DNA of 64,000 nt, from the IMG/VR virus record IMGVR_UViG_3300046780_000427, positions 1-64,000 of that record, one strand, 5' to 3'. Shown one piece after another: positions 56,100-62,354 of this stretch; the stretch's first letter is position 1, and every line of letters begins with the position of its first letter. The position numbers were made by a program, and so were the translations under genes. This DNA comes from a virus. The notes under the pieces were generated by a model that saw only the letters and a program-made list of their open reading frames with translations, ran no database searches and was not told the origin of the DNA.

Positions 56100-56865
56100 A
56101 CCTGCCAGGGTCGAGGGACTGCGGGACCTGGCCCCCGATCCCAGGTCGGACCTGGCTGGCCGGTTCCCCGGCGGCGGGTGGCAGTTCACCTCCGAAGTCG
56201 CAGCGGTGTTCGATGATCATGTGCGCGCGTCGGTGCCGTTCTACGATGCGATCCAGTCGCTGATCGCGGAGCTGGCGGACTGGCTCCTCCCCGCGGGGGG
56301 CCTCCTGGCCGACCTGGGTTGCTCGACGGGGAACACTGCCGCGGCGATCCTCATGCGGCAGCCCGACCGGGGCCTGCGCGTGCACCTGTACGACGAGTCG
56401 GTGCCGATGCTGGCCAAGGCCCGGCCCATGCTCGAGGGGCTGGCACCGGGCCGCGTGGCAGCGACGATCGGCCGGCTCCCCGGTGAGGGACTGGAACACG
56501 CCGGCGCGGACCTGACGGTGGCCGCGTTCCTGCTCCAGTTCCTGCCCTGGGCGGACAGGTTCCGGCTGCTGTGCATGGCCCGGGCGGCGGCTGCGGAGAC
56601 GGGTGCGCTGATCCTCGCGGAGAAGACCCGCCCCGCTGACTCCCGGTGGGCGGAGATCGCCGCTGAGGTCTCCCACGATGTGAAGGAATCCAACGGGATC
56701 ACCGCCGGGGAGATCCGGGCCAAGGCCCGGTCGCTGCGCGGCGTCCTGCTCCCCGGCCGCCTGGACTATGTGATGGCACAGGCCGAGGAGGCCGGGTGGT
56801 GTTCCCCGGAGGTCCTGTTCCGGTGGCATTCGTGGGCAGTGATCGGCGCGTTCGCTACGCCCTGA
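56071..56865 (+). CDS. CmoA-like carboxy-SAM synthase
   Basis: This 264-residue class I SAM fold follows CmoA along its length: WQFTSEVAAVFDDHVRASVP, FYDAIQSLIAELADWLLPAG, DLGCSTGN (81-88), FLLQFLPWADRFRLL, LILAEKTRPADSRWAEI, SHDVKESNGITAGEIRAKAR, and a C-terminal WCSPEVLFRWHSWAVIGAFA. Arg220-Ser221 aligns with the CmoA Arg-Ser (Arg199 in E. coli) that contacts the cofactor carboxylate. CmoA makes carboxy-SAM from SAM and prephenate for tRNA wobble uridines. No CmoB gene is present here, so the cofactor is presumably for the DNA enzyme. It overlaps the AsnB-like gene by 29 bases. Confidence 0.75.
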   Translation: MSSTAGHIAEPARVEGLRDLAPDPRSDLAGRFPGGGWQFTSEVAAVFDDHVRASVPFYDAIQSLIAELADWLLPAGGLLADLGCSTGNTAAAILMRQPDRGLRVHLYDESVPMLAKARPMLEGLAPGRVAATIGRLPGEGLEHAGADLTVAAFLLQFLPWADRFRLLCMARAAAAETGALILAEKTRPADSRWAEIAAEVSHDVKESNGITAGEIRAKARSLRGVLLPGRLDYVMAQAEEAGWCSPEVLFRWHSWAVIGAFATP

Positions 56866-56890
56866 GGCTGGACACCCTCCCGCTAACCCC

Positions 56891-56899
56891 TGCTACTGT
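56891..56899 (+). promoter_or_regulatory. Early extended -10 promoter (TGC-TACTGT)
   Basis: It is followed by TCACAGGTAAGCA and GGAGAGAGGGA (56920-56930) before ATG 56939. No -35 is evident. Confidence 0.7.
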
Positions 56900-56938
56900 T
56901 CACAGGTAAGCATTCCCCTGGAGAGAGGGACACCTGAA

Positions 56939-57379
56939 ATGGCTGCAACCGCCACCACCACCCGCAAGGCCGGCGACGTGATCGGCGTAGACCACCCGGA
57001 CTACGACGGCCAGCGCTGGGTGATCAGCAAGGCCGGCCCCGCCAACTACTCCTGCCGCCCCGAGGGCGACCCGCAGGCCCGCGGCCTCCGGGTCCCGCAC
57101 TACATGGCCACCGACCCGCCCGAGGCCGGCACCGTGTCCCGCCGGACCAACCGCCCCGCCGGCCTGCGCGTCGGCGCGTTCGTCACCGGCGCCCGTGCCC
57201 GTGGCCTCACCCCCGAGACTGTCCTGTTCGTCACCAAGGACGGCCCGGACAAGGTGACCGTGACCCTCCCCGGCGGCGACGACCTGTGCCGGCACTGGAA
57301 CCTCCCGGTCCGTGGCCTGACCGTGGTCCCGCTCAGCGTCGCCGCCGAGATGCTGTACCGGGAGCACTGCTCCGCGTGA
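56939..57379 (+). CDS. Early protein, unknown
   Basis: This 146-residue beta-rich protein (KAGDVIGVDHPDYDGQRWVI, DKVTVTLPGGDDLCRHWNLP) with a helical end. Single-gene unit with its own promoter. No family is recognised. Confidence 0.6.
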   Translation: MAATATTTRKAGDVIGVDHPDYDGQRWVISKAGPANYSCRPEGDPQARGLRVPHYMATDPPEAGTVSRRTNRPAGLRVGAFVTGARARGLTPETVLFVTKDGPDKVTVTLPGGDDLCRHWNLPVRGLTVVPLSVAAEMLYREHCSA

Positions 57380-57458
57380 CCCTGTGACTGCCCGCCCGAG
57401 CCGGCCTGCCCCGGTCCGGGCGGGTTCATGTTCCCTATGGGCAACTGTCCCTAACCCC

Positions 57459-57467
57459 TGCTACTGT
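57459..57467 (+). promoter_or_regulatory. Early extended -10 promoter (TGC-TACTGT)
   Basis: It is followed by TGACACGTAAGCAA and GGAGAGAGGGAA (57485-57496) before ATG 57501. Confidence 0.7.
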
Positions 57468-57500
57468 TGACACGTAAGCAACCCGGAGAGAGGGAACCCG

Positions 57501-57716
57501 ATGACTGACATGACCGAATGGAACAGGGCCTACACCGAGGCCAACACCGCCGCCCTGACCAGCTACAAGGCATATTCGCTGCCTGACCTCGCCGCCGCGA
57601 AGCGGGCCCTGTGCGACACCTCCCAGCTGGTCAACTACCCGGACCTGCCCTCACAGGGACGCCTCGACGGCACCATCGCCGCCGTTGACACCCTGATGGA
57701 GAGGATCGCCCGATGA
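57501..57716 (+). CDS. Small helical protein, unknown
   Basis: This 71-residue helical protein (YTEANTAALTSYKAYSLPDL, LDGTIAAVDTLMERIAR) is coupled by ATGA to the next gene. Confidence 0.55.
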   Translation: MTDMTEWNRAYTEANTAALTSYKAYSLPDLAAAKRALCDTSQLVNYPDLPSQGRLDGTIAAVDTLMERIAR

Positions 57717-58030
57717 GCACGTTCACTACTGCCCCGGCGTCGAACACCCGCGTCGTCGTTGACCACGACACCTACGGCCAGTACATCGGCCAGACCGGCA
57801 CCGTTGTTGAGATCACCCCCGCGCTGGCCGCGATCAAGTCCGTTGACCTGACCGGGACCGTGTGGGTGTACCTGGACGGGCAGCGGGACTATGATGCGAC
57901 CTCCGGTTATGCCAGGTCTGAGCCGGTCGGGTTCGACCCGTCTGAGCTGGCCCCCGCCGTGACCGTTGGCACCCCGGACCTGACTACTGACACGGACCTG
58001 ATCGAGCACGCCGCCAAGACGGCCTCATGA
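57713..58030 (+). CDS. Small SH3/KOW-like protein
   Basis: This 105-residue protein's residues 12-55 (RVVVDHDTYGQYIGQTGTVV, EITPALAAIKSVDLTGTVWV) have the beta-barrel pattern of KOW/SH3-like domains that bind RNA or protein. The C-terminal 35 residues are acidic and Thr-rich. It ends just before a terminator hairpin. Confidence 0.55.
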   Translation: MSTFTTAPASNTRVVVDHDTYGQYIGQTGTVVEITPALAAIKSVDLTGTVWVYLDGQRDYDATSGYARSEPVGFDPSELAPAVTVGTPDLTTDTDLIEHAAKTAS

Positions 58031-58051
58031 CCCCGAGGCCCTAACAGTCCT

Positions 58052-58079
58052 CCTGCCCCGGCATCAAGGCCGGGGCAGG
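58052..58079 (+). terminator. 11-bp terminator hairpin
   Basis: CCTGCCCCGGC and GCCGGGGCAGG pair around ATCAAG, 21 bases after the preceding stop. The outer bases ACAG/CTGT can extend the stem. Confidence 0.7.
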
Positions 58080-58134
58080 GCTGTTCTGGGTAGTCGATAC
58101 CTGGCGTGCCCTTCCCGGGCCGCCATGGTGCCGC

Positions 58135-58245
58135 GTGGCGCTGCTGGCGCTATGCCTGGCGATACCGGGGCCGCAAGATGAGCTACTACTCATCGCCATC
58201 ACTGCTCTACTCCGCGCACGGAAGGCAAGGAAGGAAGCGGCATGA
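58135..58245 (+). CDS. Possible 36-residue membrane peptide
   Basis: GTG 58135 opens a hydrophobic frame (MALLALCLAIPGPQDELLLI onward, then a basic end RARKARKEAA) that ends by ATGA overlap with the next gene. One membrane span is possible. There is no clear ribosome site, so support comes from composition and coupling. Another open frame (58106-58288) overlaps it; neither is certain. Confidence 0.35.
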   Translation: MALLALCLAIPGPQDELLLIAITALLRARKARKEAA

Positions 58246-58400
58246 CGCCATATGCCAAAGCGAGGGCATTCATGCTAGGCGTGATTGAGTTTCGCCGCAC
58301 CTGGACTACGCACATTTCCGACGATTGTATTAATGCCTATGACCGCGGGCGGGAGATTGCTCATCGTCTCACGCTGCGTAGATGGGAAGACGAGTCATGA
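58242..58400 (+). CDS. Small protein with atypical codon use
   Basis: This 52-residue protein has AAGGAAGGAAG upstream of ATG 58242. It uses AT-rich codons (ATT, TTT, GAT-TGT-ATT-AAT) unlike its neighbours and looks like recently acquired DNA. The sequence is helical and basic (AKARAFMLGVIEFRRTWTTH, AYDRGREIAHRLTLRRWED). Function is unknown. Confidence 0.6.
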   Translation: MTPYAKARAFMLGVIEFRRTWTTHISDDCINAYDRGREIAHRLTLRRWEDES

Positions 58401-58501
58401 CTCAGGAACAGATACAGGCCATTGCGGATGCCTGCCACCAACACGGCTACAACTTCGAGCTAGCACTGCGCACGGCGCAGCGTGACGGCGTACCGCTCTA
58501 A
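58397..58501 (+). CDS. 34-residue protein, unknown
   Basis: ATG 58397 overlaps the previous stop (ATGA). The product is helical and polar (TQEQIQAIADACHQHGYNFE). It shares the lower GC content of its neighbour. Coupling supports expression. Confidence 0.5.
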   Translation: MTQEQIQAIADACHQHGYNFELALRTAQRDGVPL

Positions 58502-58557
58502 TGTCCGGGTGAGCGTGACCCTGGCCTGACCCAGGGCCTAGGACGGGCGCGGCGGGC

Positions 58558-58576
58558 TGTCAACAAACTGTTGACA
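58558..58576. promoter_or_regulatory. Palindromic site S8 (TGTCAA-N7-TTGACA)
   Basis: Exact match, spacer CAAACTG, with 8-bp arms. It ends 31 bp before the -10 box of the following early promoter. Confidence 0.82.
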
Positions 58577-58604
58577 GGAGGGATGGTCTCCCCCGCCGCG
58601 CCCC

Positions 58605-58613
58605 TGCTATTCT
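58605..58613 (+). promoter_or_regulatory. Early extended -10 promoter (TGC-TATTCT)
   Basis: It is followed by GAACACGTAAGCAG and GGAGAGAGGGA (58633-58643). Palindrome S8 lies just upstream. Confidence 0.7.
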
Positions 58614-58648
58614 GAACACGTAAGCAGGACCCGGAGAGAGGGACCCAG

Positions 58649-58945
58649 ATGATCGACTACAGCACCACCGCAGAGATCGAATTCGGCGACCCTGAGACCA
58701 TCGAGGTCGGCCAGCTCCAGGTAGGCGACTACGTGGTGAGCATCCCGGCGCAGGGCAGGACCCGAGGCACCAACGTCCGGTCAGCGGTCAAGCAGATCAC
58801 CGAACGGCCGACCGGCTGGTACACCCAGTCCAGGCCCCGCGGCCCGAAGTTCCCGATCCCCTCGCGGGTGCTGGCGTTCCTGTCCACCGAGGACAGGTTC
58901 GACGTGGCCTGCTCCTACCAGGTGATCGTCCGCCGCCCGATCTGA
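58649..58945 (+). CDS. Early protein, unknown
   Basis: This 98-residue beta-rich protein (ETIEVGQLQVGDYVVSIPAQ, PSRVLAFLSTEDRFDVACSY), probably a small barrel. It has its own promoter. No family is recognised. Confidence 0.55.
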   Translation: MIDYSTTAEIEFGDPETIEVGQLQVGDYVVSIPAQGRTRGTNVRSAVKQITERPTGWYTQSRPRGPKFPIPSRVLAFLSTEDRFDVACSYQVIVRRPI

Positions 58946-58984
58946 CCCTGACCGGCCCGGCCCTTTGGAGAGAGGGAACTGACA

Positions 58985-59224
58985 ATGAACACTGACACCC
59001 AGGCCCGCCCGAATGAGCATGGCGTCACCTGGTCTCCGTCCAAGTCCGGCCGGATCCAGATCGCGGTTGGCCCCGATGAGCCCGGCGTCGGCCGCCACGT
59101 CGTCCGGGTGTGGCTGATCAGGACCGGCACCCACGACCTGGCCAACGGCTCCCGCACGTTCACTGGCCCGGACCGGGTCACTGAGGCCCGCGAGTACGCC
59201 AACGAGCTGTGGAGGACCCGGTGA
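58985..59224 (+). CDS. Early protein, unknown
   Basis: This 79-residue protein has TTGGAGAGAGGGAA upstream but no separate -10, so it is read from the preceding promoter. Beta then helix layout (KSGRIQIAVGPDEPGVGRHV, RVTEAREYANELWRTR). It is coupled by GTGA to the next gene. Confidence 0.55.
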   Translation: MNTDTQARPNEHGVTWSPSKSGRIQIAVGPDEPGVGRHVVRVWLIRTGTHDLANGSRTFTGPDRVTEAREYANELWRTR

Positions 59225-59589
59225 TACTGACCTGGCGCAGGCTCGCCTCCGGGAACTACGCGGCATTCGGTGAGGGCGGGTGGTTCTACCTCGCCGGTCG
59301 GCTCGACTCCGGGTGGTTCCTGGAGGAGGGACCCGCCGACGACGCAGGCACCTGTGAGACCGTCTACCGGCTCCGCACGCTGGGCGCGGCGCAGGCCGAG
59401 GCTGAGGAGCAAGAGGAGACCTCCGGGCTCCTGTGCGGCCGCTACAACATCACCCGGCCCCACGCAGCGGAGCTGATGGCAGCCGCCCGGAAACACCCCG
59501 ACCGGGCCTGCTTCCGCACCCGTTACCAGACCGTCCAGCTTGGCACCGACGCGGGCGGGTACACGGTGGAGGTCCTTGACGCCGTGTAG
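59221..59589 (+). CDS. Early protein, unknown
   Basis: This 122-residue protein starts at GTG 59221. It has a beta start (VILTWRRLASGNYAAFGEGG, WFYLAGRLDSGWFL), an acidic helix (AQAEAEEQEE) and a final beta segment. No family is recognised. It is followed by a terminator. Confidence 0.55.
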   Translation: MILTWRRLASGNYAAFGEGGWFYLAGRLDSGWFLEEGPADDAGTCETVYRLRTLGAAQAEAEEQEETSGLLCGRYNITRPHAAELMAAARKHPDRACFRTRYQTVQLGTDAGGYTVEVLDAV

Positions 59590-59597
59590 AAACGTGT

Positions 59598-59661
59598 TAC
59601 CGTCAGGACTGGCCCCCGCCCTCCCCCCCGGCGGGGGCCGATCCCTGTCAGGAGGGAAGTG
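59598..59661 (+). promoter_or_regulatory. Possible promoter and terminator hairpin
   Basis: TGT-TACCGT (59598-59606) fits the extended -10 pattern. The hairpin GGCCCCCGCC/GGCGGGGGCC (59611-59639) follows at once, so any transcript would begin with, or end at, that hairpin. AGGAGGG and ATG 59662 follow. Confidence 0.35.
59611..59639 (+). terminator. 10-bp terminator hairpin
   Basis: GGCCCCCGCC (59611-59620) and GGCGGGGGCC (59630-59639) are perfect arms around a C-rich 9-nt loop, 22 bp after the preceding stop. Confidence 0.65.
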
Positions 59662-59696
59662 ATGCCCCTGGCCAGCCCTGACGCCTTTGATCTCAT

Positions 59697-59739
59697 CCTG
59701 TGCCCCGGTCCTCGGATCTCCTCCAGGCCGGGGCACAGG
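59697..59739 (+). terminator. 12-bp hairpin before palindrome S9
   Basis: CCTGTGCCCCGG (59697-59708) and CCGGGGCACAGG (59728-59739) are perfect arms with a 19-nt loop, ending two bases before S9. It probably insulates the next early unit. Confidence 0.6.
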
Positions 59740-59741
59740 CG

Positions 59742-59760
59742 TGTCAATGGGATGTTGACA
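59742..59760. promoter_or_regulatory. Palindromic site S9 (TGTCAA-N7-TTGACA)
   Basis: Exact match, spacer TGGGATG. It ends 30 bp before the AATGAT box of the following promoter. Confidence 0.82.
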
Positions 59761-59787
59761 ACCCGGCTGGTCCTCCCGCCTAACCCC

Positions 59788-59796
59788 TGCAATGAT
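59788..59796 (+). promoter_or_regulatory. Early extended -10 promoter (TGC-AATGAT)
   Basis: It is followed by TGACATGTAAACAG and GGAGAGAGGGA (59819-59829). Confidence 0.7.
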
Positions 59797-59830
59797 TGAC
59801 ATGTAAACAGCACCCTGGAGAGAGGGACCC

Positions 59831-60064
59831 ATGTTCACTAGCGCTGACGGGACATGGCGGGTGCGGCCCGTCGAGCTGGACCAGCCGCTCCGCCCCTGTG
59901 CGATGGCGTCCCTGCCCGGTGCCCCCGCCGAGCACCTGTGCGTCACCCGGCACGGGTTCGTCGTCGCGAACGTTCCGGCCCCGCGGCTGCCCTCGGGGCT
60001 CCTGGACCTGGCGGCCCTTGCCGCCGTGCTCCCGTTCCCCCTGGCTGAGCTGAGGCCCGCATGA
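59831..60064 (+). CDS. Early protein, unknown
   Basis: This 77-residue protein has a beta first half (TWRVRPVELDQPLRPCAMAS, HGFVVANVPAPRLP) and a Leu-rich helical end (GLLDLAALAAVLPFPLAEL). It overlaps the next gene by ATGA. Confidence 0.55.
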   Translation: MFTSADGTWRVRPVELDQPLRPCAMASLPGAPAEHLCVTRHGFVVANVPAPRLPSGLLDLAALAAVLPFPLAELRPA

Positions 60065-60387
60065 AAGGCAACGTCTGGGACGACGGGCTCGGCGGGGTCC
60101 GGCTCCTGTCCGGGCAGTGCGCGACGTGCATCTACCGGCCTGGCAACCCGATGCGCCTGGAGCCCGGCCGCCTTCAGGACATCACCGCCTCGGCCCGCGA
60201 AGCGGACGGGTATGTGATCTGCCACGACACCCTGTCCTATGGGGAGCACCCGGAGACCGGGGAGGCCCTGTGCCGGGGGTTCTACGACGCCTATCAAACC
60301 CGGTTCACCCAAGTAGGTGACCGGCTGTCCTGGTGGCGGGAGATCCCGCCTCCGGGCCTTACCCAAGGGGAAGAGTCCCGTGACTAG
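60061..60387 (+). CDS. Cys-containing early protein (zinc or Fe-S type)
   Basis: This 108-residue protein has QCATCIYRPGNPMRLEPGRL, VICHDTLSYGEHP and EALCRGFYDAY. The four Cys spacing suggests one metal site. Proteins with CATCIYRPGNPM occur in many actinophages. The role is unknown. Confidence 0.6.
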   Translation: MKGNVWDDGLGGVRLLSGQCATCIYRPGNPMRLEPGRLQDITASAREADGYVICHDTLSYGEHPETGEALCRGFYDAYQTRFTQVGDRLSWWREIPPPGLTQGEESRD

Positions 60388-60535
60388 ATCAACTGCCCGC
60401 CGCGTCCGCCGCAACCTGTACCTGGCACAGCGGACCCTCGGTGACCTGGACGCGGCCTCCCGCGGCCGGCTCCCCCGCCGCCTGGTGCGCCGGCGGCTGA
60501 CACGGTCGCTCATGCGGGCCTTGTCCGGGCGCTAG
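60380..60535 (+). CDS. Small Arg-rich protein
   Basis: This 51-residue protein has GTG 60380 with AAGGGGAAGAG upstream. Strongly basic (RRVRRNLYLAQRTLGDLDAA, RRLVRRRLTRSLMR), so nucleic-acid binding is likely. Confidence 0.5.
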   Translation: MTRSTARRVRRNLYLAQRTLGDLDAASRGRLPRRLVRRRLTRSLMRALSGR

Positions 60536-60572
60536 GCCCTGTCCCTGGGACCTGGCAGGCTAGGCGGTTAGG

Positions 60573-60591
60573 TGTCAAGGATTCATTGACA
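60573..60591. promoter_or_regulatory. Palindromic site S10 (TGTCAA-N7-TTGACA)
   Basis: Exact match, spacer GGATTCA. It ends 41 bp before the AATAAT box of the promoter for the HTH/zinc protein, one helical turn further than S8 and S9. Confidence 0.82.
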
Positions 60592-60629
60592 TCCGGTGCG
60601 GTAAATGCTGGTTACCCTCCCGGCACCCC

Positions 60630-60638
60630 TGCAATAAT
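60630..60638 (+). promoter_or_regulatory. Early extended -10 promoter (TGC-AATAAT)
   Basis: It is followed by GGACACGTAAGCAA and TTGGAGAGAGGGAA (60659-60670). Confidence 0.72.
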
Positions 60639-60672
60639 GGACACGTAAGCAACCCTTTGGAGAGAGGGAACC

Positions 60673-61140
60673 ATGAACATCACGCAGACTGCCGGCACCG
60701 AGATCGCCGCCTACGCCCCCTCGGGTGTCCTGGCCCTGGTCCCCGACCTGACCCCGGTCCGGGTTGCCCCGGCCAAACCGGTCAAGCACTGCCAGGCCCC
60801 CGCCTGCGAGACGGTCATCGGCTCCCACGGTGACACCCCGAGGGCCAGGCTGGGCCGGCGGTTCTGCTCCGACACCTGCCAGCGCGCCGGCCGCCGCCAC
60901 GAGCGCCACACTGAGACCGCCGACTACACCCGGATGGCTACCAGGGTGATCCGGAAGCTGGGGCAGCGGGTCGGCACCGACTTCGACCAGCTCGGGGAGC
61001 TGGCCGAGATCGCCGCCGCCGCCGACCAGGCGATGAGGGTTGCCGTCTCTGTGATGCGCGAGCGGGGCCTGTCCTGGGCTCTGATCGGGGACCAGCTCGG
61101 CATCACCCGGCAGGCCGCGCAGCAGCGCTTCGGCCGGTAA
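60673..61140 (+). CDS. DNA-binding protein: zinc finger plus HTH
   Basis: This 155-residue protein has residues 40-79 with CQAPACETV...RRFCSDTCQRAG (C2C2 zinc site). The C-terminal end GLSWALIGDQLGITRQAAQQ is a clear helix-turn-helix of the sigma-region-4/LuxR type. Between them is a helical dimerisation-like region (LGELAEIAAAADQAMRVAVS). It has its own promoter with palindrome S10 upstream, which makes it the most attractive single candidate for the protein that binds the palindromes (inference). Confidence 0.7.
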   Translation: MNITQTAGTEIAAYAPSGVLALVPDLTPVRVAPAKPVKHCQAPACETVIGSHGDTPRARLGRRFCSDTCQRAGRRHERHTETADYTRMATRVIRKLGQRVGTDFDQLGELAEIAAAADQAMRVAVSVMRERGLSWALIGDQLGITRQAAQQRFGR

Positions 61141-61191
61141 AAAACAATCTGAGGGCGGGGCCGGGAACGCTGGCGCTGCCCTCCACTCCCC

Positions 61192-61200
61192 TGCAATAAT
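61192..61200 (+). promoter_or_regulatory. Early extended -10 promoter (TGC-AATAAT)
   Basis: It is followed by GGACACGTAAGCT and GGAGGAGAGGGAA. Same -10 as the preceding unit. Confidence 0.72.
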
Positions 61201-61233
61201 GGACACGTAAGCTACTGGAGGAGAGGGAACCCG

Positions 61234-61893
61234 ATGGCGCACCCGATAAGAGCCACCGTTCTGCACCCGAGCACCACCCAGCAGGGATACAAGTACCGGG
61301 GCGCGCTGCGCGATGCCCAGGGCCGGGTCGAGTGGACCTGTGAGCACCTGCACGCCAACCGGGACATGAGCCCTGGTATCCGCCAGTCCGCGCGGGACTG
61401 CGCCGCCGCTGAGCTGGCCCGGCGCACCACGGAGGCAGCACCCAAACCGGGCCCGGTCACCTGCCGGACTGTCGTACCGCACAGCGACCAGGGAGAAGCC
61501 ATGAGCGGTGACCTGACTGCCTTCCTGCGGGCGCGGCTCGATGAAGATGAGGCCGAAGCAAAGGCGACGGCAGACGCCGACGCGGAGTTCTGGGCCGACG
61601 TCAAGGGAGACGGCACCCACTTCGGCCTCCACGACCCGGCCCGCGTGCTCCGCGAGGTCGCGGCCGGGCGGGCGATCCTGGGTCTGCATCACCCCACGCA
61701 ACCGCATCCAGAGTTTGGCTTCACCTATCCAGGGGCGGCGAAGTTCTGCGGCTACGACGGACCCGGGGACAACTGGCAGGCCGAGCATGAACCGGATCAC
61801 TTCCCAGATGCCCTGTGGCCCTGCTGGACCGTGCGCCTGCTCGCCGCCGTGTACAGCGACCACCCGGGCTACCGGCCGGAGTGGAAGCCCTAG
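61234..61893 (+). CDS. DUF6221-like protein with extra N-terminal domain
   Basis: This 219-residue protein's residues 90-219 follow the DUF6221 pattern of Streptomyces and their phages: SGDLTAFLRARLDEDEAEAK, DPARVLREVAAGRAIL, WPCWTVRLLAAVYSDHPGYR, with final RPEWKP. Residues 1-70 form an unrelated beta/helix domain (GYKYRGALRDAQGRVEWTCE). An inner ATG at 61501 with GGGAGAAG upstream could give the DUF6221 part alone. Function is unknown; the family is a host-range hint. Confidence 0.65.
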   Translation: MAHPIRATVLHPSTTQQGYKYRGALRDAQGRVEWTCEHLHANRDMSPGIRQSARDCAAAELARRTTEAAPKPGPVTCRTVVPHSDQGEAMSGDLTAFLRARLDEDEAEAKATADADAEFWADVKGDGTHFGLHDPARVLREVAAGRAILGLHHPTQPHPEFGFTYPGAAKFCGYDGPGDNWQAEHEPDHFPDALWPCWTVRLLAAVYSDHPGYRPEWKP

Positions 61894-62010
61894 TTCACCC
61901 GAGCGCACCGCCCTCCCGGCCGCGCCCGATTCCCCCGGATGGCTGCCATGACCGAGCACGGCCCATTCCTGGAGGTCACCCGCCGCCCCTAGCCGGCTGT
62001 CACCCGCCCC

Positions 62011-62019
62011 TGCTACTGT
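62011..62019 (+). promoter_or_regulatory. Early extended -10 promoter (TGC-TACTGT)
   Basis: It is followed by TTACACGTAAAGCA and TTGGAGAGAGGGAA (62038-62051). The gap 61894-62057 otherwise holds only a 17-codon frame with no ribosome site. Confidence 0.72.
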
Positions 62020-62057
62020 TTACACGTAAAGCACCCTTTGGAGAGAGGGAACCTGAC

Positions 62058-62354
62058 ATGACACTGACCGCCGCCGACGTGGCCGCCACCCTCGACAACC
62101 CGGAGCACCTGGGGTTCGGGTACGCCCGCACCCGCGCCGATGGGCTGCCGGAGGCCACGGTCACGGCCCTGGACGCCGCTGTCGCCGCCGTCGCCAACGA
62201 GCTGGGCCTGACCGCCGGGCAGTTGTTCCACTGGTCGAACTCCAAGCACGGCCGGTGGCTGACCGACGCCGTGTGGGGCCGCGGCGAGCCCGCCACCCCG
62301 GCCACCGTCCGCGAGTACCTGACCGCGCGCACCGTCGCGCAGGCGCAAGCATGA
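62058..62354 (+). CDS. Early protein, unknown
   Basis: This 98-residue protein is helical (TAADVAATLDNPEHLGFGYA, ATVTALDAAVAAVANELGLT), with a WSNSKHGRWLTDAVWGRGEP segment that may be a small DNA- or protein-binding fold. It overlaps the next gene by ATGA. Confidence 0.55.
   Translation: MTLTAADVAATLDNPEHLGFGYARTRADGLPEATVTALDAAVAAVANELGLTAGQLFHWSNSKHGRWLTDAVWGRGEPATPATVREYLTARTVAQAQA

Noticed and set aside
59662-59799. 45-codon frame with AGGAGGG before ATG 59662
   Set aside because: It runs through the 12-bp hairpin, palindrome S9 and the next promoter, so it is probably regulatory DNA despite the good ribosome site.
61942-61992. 17-codon frame between two early units
   Set aside because: No ribosome site and too short to support.
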